Origin: Phycisphaerales bacterium
GTDB lineage: Bacteria > Planctomycetota > Phycisphaerae > UBA1845 > UTPLA1
Assembly: GCA_022360095.1 (NCBI GenBank)
Contig: JAKSDK010000138.1
Coordinates: 248,001-312,000, forward strand
Reading direction: 5' to 3'
Length of the DNA stretch: 64,000 nucleotides
Below are positions 54,519 to 62,208 of this stretch, in pieces (position 1 is the stretch's first letter; each line of letters begins with the position of its first letter). The notes beneath the pieces were generated by a model. The model was not told where the DNA came from. It made no database searches and saw only the letters and a list, made by a program, of their open reading frames with translations. A program made the translations under genes and the position numbers.

Positions 54519-55232
54519 ATGCGCGACGAAGCGCTTGAGCGCTGTCAGGAATCCATCGGGTATCGTTTCAAAGACCCCTCTCTCCTGGAAGCGGCCCTAA
54601 CCCACGCCTCCATCGCCAACAACCGTCTCGAAAGCAACGAACGCCTTGAGTTCCTCGGCGATGCCGTCCTCGGCATGGTGGCCTGTGACTACCTGTTCCG
54701 CCGTTTCCCCGACGAACTCGAAGGCGAGTTGACCAAGATCAAGTCGACGGTCGTATCAGGACGAACGTGTGCGAAAATCTCAGAACAACTCGGCCTGGCG
54801 GATTGTCTTTTCTTGGGCAACGGCATCTCCACCCGATCTCGCCTTCCCACTTCGGTCCTGGCCGCAGTGTTCGAATCGCTGATCGCTGCAATGATGATCG
54901 ACGCCGGACTCGAACGCACGCGTGAATTTGTTCTCCAATACATCGTTCCGCACATCGAGAAGGCAGCTGCGAGCGAGCACCAACAAAACTTCAAATCTCA
55001 GCTCCAACAGCACGCCCAGAAAGACAAGCAGTCGACGCCGATCTATGAGCTGCTCGATGAGAAGGGGCCGGATCACAGCAAGTGTTTCGAAGTGGCGGTG
55101 CGAATCGGAGGGCAACGATATCCCAGTGCATGGGGGCCGAGTAAGAAGGATGCAGAGCAAAAAGCCGCGTACAAAGCCCTGATTGAGATGCAGTTGATCA
55201 GTGCCGACACGGCCGCTGCACAGAGTCATTGA
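54519..55232 (+). CDS. rnc: Ribonuclease III
   Basis: A 237-residue double-strand RNA endonuclease from ATG 54519; a TTG at 54492 is also in frame. The RNase III domain (about 1-150) has the signature ERLEFLGDAVLG with E44 and D48. The second half of the active site reads VLAAVFESLIAA: E119 is kept, but the usual Asp (E. coli D114, Aquifex D107) is A116. A dsRBD follows at about 160-230 (YELLDEKGPDHSKCFEVAV, SKKDAEQKAAYKAL). The enzyme processes rRNA and mRNA. The missing Asp could slow catalysis. Its end overlaps the convergent pyrE by seven bases. Confidence 0.93.
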   Translation: MRDEALERCQESIGYRFKDPSLLEAALTHASIANNRLESNERLEFLGDAVLGMVACDYLFRRFPDELEGELTKIKSTVVSGRTCAKISEQLGLADCLFLGNGISTRSRLPTSVLAAVFESLIAAMMIDAGLERTREFVLQYIVPHIEKAAASEHQQNFKSQLQQHAQKDKQSTPIYELLDEKGPDHSKCFEVAVRIGGQRYPSAWGPSKKDAEQKAAYKALIEMQLISADTAAAQSH

Positions 55233-55759
55233 CCTGTCGTTGGCAGCCTCAAATCCCGCGCATTCAGCAACGCTTCAAAAATGAACCCCGCTTCGGTGAT
55301 GTTGTCTGACGCGCCTTCCAGGCGATCGACGACCGCCACGATGCGCTGGACAGCGGCTCCCGCATCCGTCAATGTCTTTGCCGCTTCGAGCACCTGCCCA
55401 CCCGTGGTGGCAATATCTTCGACGAGCAGAACCTGATCTCCACGACCGAGGCGCCCCTCAAACTGTTTGCTCGTGCCATAGTCCTTCTTGGCGTTCCGCA
55501 CGATCAGGAACGGAAGACCGGCCGCCAAAGCCGTCGCGGCCGCAAGGGCCACACCGCCGAGTTCGGCCCCGGCAATTCGCGTCGTATGACGATCCACCTT
55601 CTCGGCCAAACGCCGCCCCACCTCCGCGAGGATATCCGGCTGCGTCTCGAACAGATACTTGTCCACGTAAAAGGACGATTTCCGGCCGGAACGCAGCGTG
55701 AATTCCCCTTCAAGATAGCTGGCGGCGCGAATTCGTTCAGCGAGTTCCTCTTTGGTCAT
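55226..55759 (-). CDS. pyrE: Orotate phosphoribosyltransferase
   Basis: A 177-residue enzyme converting orotate and PRPP to OMP in pyrimidine synthesis. The PRPP loop is VLLVEDIATTGGQVLEA. The N-terminal block GEFTLRSGRKSSFYVDKYLFETQP is typical of the archaeal-like/short OPRT group. The hood AGAELGGVALAAATAL and the flexible loop RNAKKDYGTSKQFEG complete it. It overlaps purB by four bases, so purine and pyrimidine genes are coupled here. Confidence 0.95.
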   Translation of the reverse strand: MTKEELAERIRAASYLEGEFTLRSGRKSSFYVDKYLFETQPDILAEVGRRLAEKVDRHTTRIAGAELGGVALAAATALAAGLPFLIVRNAKKDYGTSKQFEGRLGRGDQVLLVEDIATTGGQVLEAAKTLTDAGAAVQRIVAVVDRLEGASDNITEAGFIFEALLNARDLRLPTTGQ

Positions 55760-57216
55760 ACCGTGATCTCCGGTTGTCGTCGCGGCGTGTTCCGATGACG
55801 ACGCTTGAGCGGTGCGACGACGTTCTTCAAAAACGCGTCAACCTGTTGCGGGGCGAGACCGACAAATGCGGCGGGACGCAGAAGTTTATCCATCTTGACC
55901 TTCGCGAAAGCCGGATCGTCGCCCAGACGCTTCAACAAGTCGTTTGGACAGCCGTGGTGTTTGACCTGCGCAGCTGCGGCCTGCGAATGGACGCGAATTC
56001 GCTCATGCAGATCTTGCCGGTCACCGCCGCACGCAACAGCCTCCATCAGAATGTCTTCCGTGGCCATGAACGGCAACTCCGCATCGATGCGGGCCTGCAT
56101 CACCTTCGGATACACAACGAGATCCCGGCTCACGTGCACGAGGACTTGGAGCATCCCGTCGGTCGCAAGAAAAGCCTCCGGCATCAGGAGGCGCTTATTG
56201 CTGGAGTCGTCCAATGTTCGCTCCAACCATTGCTCGGCAGCATTCTGAAATCCGGACTGCGCAAGGCCGATCACAAAGCGGGCCAACCCCGTTGCACGCT
56301 CACACAGCATGGGATTGCGCTTGTAAGCCATGGCGGAACTCCCGACCTGCGACTTGCCGAAGGGCTCTTCCATTTCCTTGAGATTGGCGAGCAGCCTCAT
56401 GTCGTTCGCGAATTTATGAACACCGGCCGCAATGTTGGCCAGCGCCGAGATCATCTGCGCATCCACTTTGCGAGAGTAGGTCTGTCCGGTGATCGGCTCG
56501 CAGGCCTTGAAGCCGAGCTTGGCCGCGACGCGCTTCTCCAATTGTCGGACCTTGGCCGCGCTGCCGTTGAAGAGCTTCAGGAAACTGGCTTGTGTTCCCG
56601 TAGCCCCCCGAACGCCTCGAAATTGCAGACCGGCCAGCAATGCGTCGATCGCGTCAAGATCGCGAACGCAGTCCCAGCACCAAAGCGCGATGCGCTTGCC
56701 GACGGTCGTCAATTGAGCCGGCTGGTAGTGCGTAAAACCCAGACAGGGCAGACTCCGATGTTTCCGTGCGTTGGCGGACAACGCGTCAACGGCGCTAACG
56801 AGCCATTGCTGCACGATCGTCAGCGCCTCGCGAACCAGCATCAGGTCGGCGTTATCAACAATATCCATGCTGGTCGCACCGAGATGAAGAATGCCACGGG
56901 CCGACGGGACTTGGTCCGCAAAGGCGTGGAGATGAGCCATGACGTCGTGACGCAATCGCTTTTCGTGCTTGGCAACGGCCTTGAGATCGACGGATTCTAA
57001 CCGAGCCCTCAGCGCACGAACCTGCCCCGCTTTGACGGGTAGACCAAGCTCGCTTTGCGCTTCTGCGAGGGCCAGCCAAATTCTGCGCCATGTCACGGCG
57101 CGGCGCAACGGCGAAAAAACCGCCGCCATGTCGCGCGAAGCGTTTCGACTGACAAGCGGGCTCTGATATGTATCAACGGCGGGCTTCGGAGCAGACCGTC
57201 TTCGTCGTGTCGGCAT
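55756..57216 (-). CDS. purB: Adenylosuccinate lyase
   Basis: A 486-residue enzyme acting twice in purine synthesis (SAICAR to AICAR, and adenylosuccinate to AMP). The fumarase-superfamily signature is GSSAMAYKRNPMLCERATG. Other blocks are ILHLGATSMDIVDNADL, LGFTHYQPAQLTTVGKR and GVRGATGTQASFL. The N-terminus is slightly extended (MPTRRRRSAPKPAVDTYQSPL). The ATG lies six bases from the end of the DUF1570 gene, so the three minus-strand genes form an operon with pyrE last. Confidence 0.95.
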   Translation of the reverse strand: MPTRRRRSAPKPAVDTYQSPLVSRNASRDMAAVFSPLRRAVTWRRIWLALAEAQSELGLPVKAGQVRALRARLESVDLKAVAKHEKRLRHDVMAHLHAFADQVPSARGILHLGATSMDIVDNADLMLVREALTIVQQWLVSAVDALSANARKHRSLPCLGFTHYQPAQLTTVGKRIALWCWDCVRDLDAIDALLAGLQFRGVRGATGTQASFLKLFNGSAAKVRQLEKRVAAKLGFKACEPITGQTYSRKVDAQMISALANIAAGVHKFANDMRLLANLKEMEEPFGKSQVGSSAMAYKRNPMLCERATGLARFVIGLAQSGFQNAAEQWLERTLDDSSNKRLLMPEAFLATDGMLQVLVHVSRDLVVYPKVMQARIDAELPFMATEDILMEAVACGGDRQDLHERIRVHSQAAAAQVKHHGCPNDLLKRLGDDPAFAKVKMDKLLRPAAFVGLAPQQVDAFLKNVVAPLKRRHRNTPRRQPEITV

Positions 57217-57221
57217 GACGG

Positions 57222-58220
57222 TTAATAGGTTCTAAGATTGAGCAGTTTATAGAGATACTTCTTGTAATCGGATTCAAACGTTTCCAAGTCCTCCGTGATG
57301 TACGCCTGAAAGACGGCCTCGCCGAAGCTCAACGTGTTGTCCGTGTCTGCGGCGAGATATCCGTTGGCCTTTCGCTTCATGGCCTCACTCCCCAATTCGT
57401 CGAGCAACTCGCCAAAACCTTCGGAATAGCGATTGGACGAAGACGGCTGCAAAAGAAACAAAACCAACGACCACCATTGGGCGTAACACGACTGAACGCG
57501 TTGGGACCGTCCCTGAACCACGATCCCCGCGTTGGTCGCGAGGACTTCCCGGAGAGGAATCAGCGAATCCGCAGCCAGCGCCTTTCGTAGCGACGGGCTC
57601 CGCAATGTATTCATATTCGGCTTGAAAACGGGCCGATTATTCCCATCCAACTCGAAAGACTCGAAGTAACAAGCAAGCCCTTCATTGACCCAGGCCGGGA
57701 TTTGGTGCCGACCCGTGATTTCGAGATATTGGTGAAGCCCCTCGTGAGCCAGAATCGACAGCGTGCTGCGCTGGCTGCTGTAATGCGAAACCGTAATCCC
57801 GCGTTCGGAATACCCCCCCCGTCGGATGCGCTTGTAGGTCGGTGCGCGTCGCGGAGAGAATTCCTCGGTGAACCGCTCCCACTGCGGCCGTGTCTTGAAC
57901 AGGTAGGTCTTCAACGGTTCGGCCGGAACCGTCTCGGTGGGAAGCAATTCGTCGTAAGCCTTGTAGCATGTCTCGAGGAAACCCGGGAGTGCTTCCACAA
58001 AAGGCTTGCGTTTGCACGTGCTGTAGATCTCATAGCGATCAGACTTGAGCTTCAGCCCTTTTGCACCCTTGTAGGTCCAATCCTCCGTCTTGAACAGAAT
58101 AGGCGTCGGTTCAAACGGATTCTGGCAACCCATTCCCCCAAGCGCAACGATCAACAGGGCAGACAGCCCGCCCAACACGGATGCGGAAAATATCGACCGC
58201 GATGATGTCGTCCTCGTCAT
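57222..58220 (-). CDS. DUF1570-type gluzincin-like lipoprotein
   Basis: A 332-residue protein from ATG 58220. The signal segment ends GGMGC, a lipobox-like site with weak fit. The mature part contains an HExxH zinc motif, LAHEGLHQYLE (H159, E160, H163), and WVNEGLACYFE (E180) as third ligand, the pattern of gluzincin metallopeptidases and DUF1570. A long C-terminus (YSEGFGELLDEL, FESDYKKYLYKLL) follows. It probably cleaves peptides at the cell envelope, but DUF1570 activity is unproven. It is the first gene of the purB-pyrE unit and divergent from trxB. Confidence 0.82.
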   Translation of the reverse strand: MTRTTSSRSIFSASVLGGLSALLIVALGGMGCQNPFEPTPILFKTEDWTYKGAKGLKLKSDRYEIYSTCKRKPFVEALPGFLETCYKAYDELLPTETVPAEPLKTYLFKTRPQWERFTEEFSPRRAPTYKRIRRGGYSERGITVSHYSSQRSTLSILAHEGLHQYLEITGRHQIPAWVNEGLACYFESFELDGNNRPVFKPNMNTLRSPSLRKALAADSLIPLREVLATNAGIVVQGRSQRVQSCYAQWWSLVLFLLQPSSSNRYSEGFGELLDELGSEAMKRKANGYLAADTDNTLSFGEAVFQAYITEDLETFESDYKKYLYKLLNLRTY

Positions 58221-58375
58221 GGCGGCTATGCTAGTGGAGCATCCGGGGAATGTCACTATTTCGAATGCCCAACGTCCCCGGGTGTCAACAAGATCATGAT
58301 CGACGGCTACCGGTTTCGCTGCTATCATGCCTTCTGAGTCATACGATCGTTGTCCATAACATAAAGAGAGGCACC

Positions 58376-59353
58376 ATGGCGGACATCGAAAAGGTCATCA
58401 TCATCGGATCAGGCCCCGCAGGCTGGACCGCCGCGATCTACGCGGCACGGGCGAATCTGGACCCGTTGGTTCTGGAAGGGGCGATCTCATCGGAAAGCGA
58501 GATGATCCCCGGCGGGCAATTGATGTTTACGACGGAGGTCGAGAACTATCCGGGCTTCCCCAACGGCGTGGACGGCCCGGAAATGATGAAGGCGTTTCGC
58601 GATCAGGCCTTGCGATTCGACGTCCGCATCCGTACGGAAAACGTGGCCAAGATTGATCTCTCATCACGGCCTTTCACCTTGACCACCAGCGAGGACAAAA
58701 CCGAGCAGGCTCATTCGGTGATCATCGCAACGGGCGCCTCGGCCAATTGGCTGGGCCTGGAGAGCGAACAGCATTTCCGCAAAGCGGGGCTGGGCGTCAC
58801 CGCTTGCGCAACGTGTGACGGTGCGTTCCCACGATATCGGGACAAACCCGTGGCCGTGATCGGGGGTGGCGACAGCGCCGTGGAGGAGGCGATGTTCATG
58901 ACCAAGTTTGCCAGCCAGGTGCACATCATCCATCGCCGCGACAAGCTGCGTGCGTCGAAGATCATGCAGAAACGAGCCCTGGAACATCCCAAAGTGACCG
59001 TGGAGTGGAATTCGACCACCGAGGACGTGCTCGGCGACGACGATGCCGGTGTCACAGGATTAAAGCTGAAGAACACACAAACGGGCGAAAGCCGTACGCT
59101 GGACATCAGCGGGATGTTCCTGGCCATTGGTCATACGCCGAATACCGCGTTCCTCGACGGTCAAATTGACCTGGATGAGAAAGGCTACATCAAACTCAAG
59201 GACCCGGAACGCTCGACGACCAATGTCGAGGGCGTCTTCGCCGCCGGCGACGTGCACGACAGCATCTATCGGCAGGCGATCACCGCCGCAGGCATGGGCT
59301 GCAAAGCGGCGATCGATGCCGAACGTTGGCTGGCGGATCAAGGCATTGAATGA
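58376..59353 (+). CDS. trxB: Thioredoxin reductase
   Basis: A 325-residue FAD/NADPH enzyme. The start ATG 58376 is supported by AGAGAGG. Motifs are VIIIGSGPAGWTAAIYAARA (FAD), the redox motif CATCDGAF (C144, C147), VAVIGGGDSAVEEAMF (NADPH), and the C-terminal GVFAAGDVHDSIYRQAITAAG. It reduces thioredoxin and similar partners. The selenoprotein gene begins 27 bases behind it on the same strand, suggesting that the enzyme or its thioredoxin feeds electrons to that protein. A weak promoter (TCGACG-17-TATCAT) ends near 58327. Confidence 0.95.
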   Translation: MADIEKVIIIGSGPAGWTAAIYAARANLDPLVLEGAISSESEMIPGGQLMFTTEVENYPGFPNGVDGPEMMKAFRDQALRFDVRIRTENVAKIDLSSRPFTLTTSEDKTEQAHSVIIATGASANWLGLESEQHFRKAGLGVTACATCDGAFPRYRDKPVAVIGGGDSAVEEAMFMTKFASQVHIIHRRDKLRASKIMQKRALEHPKVTVEWNSTTEDVLGDDDAGVTGLKLKNTQTGESRTLDISGMFLAIGHTPNTAFLDGQIDLDEKGYIKLKDPERSTTNVEGVFAAGDVHDSIYRQAITAAGMGCKAAIDAERWLADQGIE

Positions 59354-59380
59354 TTTGGTGAATTGGCGATTTGGTGATTG

Positions 59381-59935
59381 ATGGCCCACATCTCCTATGC
59401 TGACGAGGGGGAAGCGCTCGACCCGACGCTTGCGGACTTGTACGAGCGAAATCGCAACCGCAAGCAGGACTGCGTCGACAACATTCTTCGGATTCACTCC
59501 CATAACCCGCCCTCGCTAAAGGGACATCTCGAACTATACAAAACGCTCATGTTCGGCGAATCCGAACTTTCTCGCCCCCAGCGCGAGATGATCGCCGTCG
59601 TGGTTTCGACGATCAACGAATGCCATTACTGAATCACCCACCACGGAGCAGGTCTGCTCCAATTGACGAAAGACGAGACACTGGTCGCACAAGTAAAAAG
59701 CGACTACCGGTCTGCGGGCTTGTCGGCGACGGACCGCGCGATGCTCGAATACTGTGACAAGCTCACGCGTTCGCCGAGCGAGGTGGACCACACCGACGTC
59801 GACGCCCTCCGACGAGCCGGCTTCTCCGACGCCGCAATTCTGGACATCTGCCAGGTGACCGCCTATTTCAACTTCGTCAACCGACTTGCTGATGGATTGG
59901 GTGTTGAATTGGAAGGCTATTGGCCGTCATCGTAG
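59381..59935 (+). CDS. AhpD/CMD-family peroxidase-related selenoprotein (in-frame TGA read as Sec)
   Basis: One frame runs from ATG 59381 through an in-frame TGA at 59630-59632 to TAG at 59933-59935. With Sec at residue 84 it encodes 184 residues. The family block reads MAHISYADEGEALDPTLADL, LSRPQREMIAVVVSTINECHY, then the TGA, then ITHHGAGLLQLT, and ends DICQVTAYFNFVNRLADGLG. In relatives the TGA position is Cys in the CHYC redox motif. Similarity continues on both sides without frameshift, which argues against decay. A SECIS-like hairpin starts 12 bases after the TGA. It is a probable CxxU peroxiredoxin reductase/peroxidase, linked to trxB. Confidence 0.85.
59645..59660 (+). promoter_or_regulatory. 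Bacterial SECIS element (hairpin after in-frame TGA)
   Basis: GGAGCAGGTCTGCTCC is a six-base-pair stem closing a GGUC apical loop, 12 bases downstream of the TGA. The core GCAGGTCTGC is the same as the apex of the E. coli fdhF SECIS that binds SelB, and the following CCAAT also matches. Position and loop satisfy known bSECIS rules, so this strongly supports Sec insertion. Confidence 0.82.
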
Positions 59936-59959
59936 GGCATGCCACAGACGAAAGCGGCA

Positions 59960-61801
59960 TCACGATGCGGGCACGACCGTTAATGGAAGCACACCTGCAG
60001 CGGGAACATCCTGTGTCGTCTTGACGTACACGTCGTCGTATTGCCCTTCCAGATAGCTTCGCTTGGGACCCGACCGAATGTGATCCCAGGGGAGAATCTC
60101 ATCGTAGGCTCGTTCTCGGTGGGCGTACCAATCCGGATCAAGACCCGTGTCGTGAAATGCCTGTTGCCACAGCTCGTTTTTGAAGCATTCGTCCCAACCG
60201 TCGAACCGTGCACCAAGCTCGAAGGCCCGTTCGATCGTCACGCTCAGCCGACGATCACCACGGGCCAGCACCGCCTCCAGGATCGATCGCTCCGGATCGT
60301 GCGACTTGACGCGAACGGCCTTTCGCCGCCCCGTGCGTACCATCTCCGCCAGAATGCGTCGGGCATTCTGGAAATAAGCCACGCGCGGTTGTGCAGCCCA
60401 TTGGAACGGCGTATAGGGCTTGGGCACCAGCCAGCTCACACTCGCATTGATGTTGGCCGGTCCCTTGCCGAGTTTGCGACGAACCTGCGACATCTCGACC
60501 GAGATCTCGTAAATGCCGCGAATATCGTCCTCCGTCTCCCCGGGGAAGCCTGCCATAAAATAGGTCTTGATCCGATTCCAACCGGCCTTATAGGCTTCAA
60601 GAATCCCGTCCATGAGATTCCCGTCCGTGACTTTTTTCCGGATCGCTGCTCGCATTCTGTCACGCGCCGCTTCGACCGCGATTGTCAATCCGGACTTGCG
60701 AACGCTGTTGGCCATCCAGGGGATGTTTTGCAACATCTTGTCGACACGCAACGACGGCATGGAGATGTTCACGCGGCGATCGGCAAACCGCTCATTCACC
60801 TTCAGCGAAAGTTCTTTCAGATGGGGATAGTCTGCCGTCGAAAGACTGAGCAAACCAAGTTCTTTTTGTCCCGTCGCCTCAAACTGTTGCTCCGCGATCT
60901 CCAGGATCTTCTCCACGGAGCGCACGCCAACGGGCCGTTTGGTGTAACCGGCGTGACAAAACCGGCATCGTTGCGGACAGCCGCGCATGACTTCGACCGC
61001 CATTCGATCATGAACGACGTCCACATAAGGCACGAGCGGCCGAACAGGAAAAGGTGCATTTTCAAAGTCGGGCGTCTGACACCGTTCGATTTGCGCCGGC
61101 AGACCGCTGACCTTGGGCACCACGCCCGCGACGGTGCCGTCTTCGTGATAGGACACGTCATACAACGACGGTGCATAAACCCACGGACAATGCCTGGCGA
61201 TGATTTCGATCATATCGCGGCGACCGACGCCTTCAGATTTGAGACGTTTGTAATGATCGAGGATGACGGACATCGATTCCTCGCCGTCACCGATGACCAC
61301 GAGATCGAGAAACTCGGCCACGGGCTCAGGATTATCGGCCTGTGGACCGCCGGCGATGACCAGAGGGTGGGAATCGTCGCGCCGACTCGAACGGCGTGGG
61401 ATTCCAGCCAAGTCGAGCATCATCAACAAATTGGTGAATCCCAATTCGTACTGGAGTGAAACGGCGAAGAGGTCCGCGGTTGAAATCGGCTGCCTCGTAT
61501 CCCAGGTAAACAATGGAATCTGCTTATTCCGCATGATGCCTTCTGCATCAACCCACGGCGCGTAAACCCTTTCCGCGCAAACCCCCGGTATGTGATTGCA
61601 AAGCCAATAGATGATCTGACATCCCAGGTGGGACATTCCGATGGTGTACGCATCCGGAAATGCGACCGCGACACGGACATCCGCCCGGCCCCAGTCCCCG
61701 TCTCGAACCAACTGGTTGATTTCCCGGCCGATGTATTGCGCCGGTTGGCGAACATAGGGCAATAATTGATCACTGACCTTTTTAGCCAAGTTATCGAACA
61801 T
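59960..61801 (-). CDS. B12-binding-domain radical SAM protein (TIGR03960 type)
   Basis: A 613-residue protein. An N-terminal B12-binding-like domain (about residues 40-260: VAFPDAYTIGMSHLGCQIIYWLCN, LVIAGGPQADNPEPVAEFLDLVVIGDGEES) is followed by a radical SAM core with MRGCPQRCRFCHAGYTKRP (C275, C279, C282). Later blocks such as GLTIAVEAARDRMRAAIRKKV and TYFMAGFPGETEDDI fit the TIGR03960 family. The second member usually found with it (TIGR03936) is not in the window. The substrate is unknown. It is convergent with the selenoprotein gene. Confidence 0.9.
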   Translation of the reverse strand: MFDNLAKKVSDQLLPYVRQPAQYIGREINQLVRDGDWGRADVRVAVAFPDAYTIGMSHLGCQIIYWLCNHIPGVCAERVYAPWVDAEGIMRNKQIPLFTWDTRQPISTADLFAVSLQYELGFTNLLMMLDLAGIPRRSSRRDDSHPLVIAGGPQADNPEPVAEFLDLVVIGDGEESMSVILDHYKRLKSEGVGRRDMIEIIARHCPWVYAPSLYDVSYHEDGTVAGVVPKVSGLPAQIERCQTPDFENAPFPVRPLVPYVDVVHDRMAVEVMRGCPQRCRFCHAGYTKRPVGVRSVEKILEIAEQQFEATGQKELGLLSLSTADYPHLKELSLKVNERFADRRVNISMPSLRVDKMLQNIPWMANSVRKSGLTIAVEAARDRMRAAIRKKVTDGNLMDGILEAYKAGWNRIKTYFMAGFPGETEDDIRGIYEISVEMSQVRRKLGKGPANINASVSWLVPKPYTPFQWAAQPRVAYFQNARRILAEMVRTGRRKAVRVKSHDPERSILEAVLARGDRRLSVTIERAFELGARFDGWDECFKNELWQQAFHDTGLDPDWYAHRERAYDEILPWDHIRSGPKRSYLEGQYDDVYVKTTQDVPAAGVLPLTVVPAS

Positions 61802-62208
61802 GTGGACATTTTAGAGGATCGAGGGCCCGTAGCCAGAATATAGGGGCGGCGCGAAATAAAAACCCGAGGCCGGCTCCCCACATTCTCAGACACATGGGCA
61901 GTTCCTAGAATCTTGACGGACGATAAAGGAGCCCAATAAAGCTGCGTCAATGTGGCCTGAAGGTCCAAGAATGCGTCGTTCACCGAGGCCACTGCAATCA
62001 ACCGGCTCCAGGTATTGATTTGAGGACTTCGGAGTGGATCGCCAGACATTCCAAATGATTGTGGATTCCGGAGTTGTGTTCGATCGGGGCTTGACCCAAC
62101 CCTGTGTTGCTGGATACGATACGTGTGAGGGGTACCTCATTCGCCACACCCAATAGATGCCTAGATAGCCGCATCGCCGGCTTGACTCGGCTTGGAGGTA
62201 ATTCAGCC
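61802..62208. other. Intergenic region upstream of the FG-GAP gene
   Basis: A 407-base gap between divergent genes. It contains one candidate promoter (separate entry) and a strong ribosome binding site, TTGGAGG, ahead of the ATG at 62209. No RNA gene or repeat is recognised. Confidence 0.5.
62091..62120 (+). promoter_or_regulatory. Candidate sigma-70 promoter for the FG-GAP gene
   Basis: TTGACC (62091-62096) and TACGAT (62115-62120) are separated by 18 bases, about 90 bases ahead of the ATG. Good -35 box, acceptable -10. Confidence 0.4.

Noticed and set aside
55774-57000. 408-codon plus-strand open frame opposite purB
   Set aside because: purB is unmistakable on the minus strand; the antisense frame has no supported function.
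59381-59632. Two separate short CMD-domain fragments or a nonsense-mutated pseudogene
   Set aside because: Similarity continues in the same frame on both sides of the TGA, the TGA is exactly at the redox Cys, and a SECIS hairpin follows at the right distance.
60041-61459. 472-codon plus-strand open frame opposite the radical SAM gene
   Set aside because: The minus-strand product carries the cluster motif and B12 domain; the antisense frame looks random.
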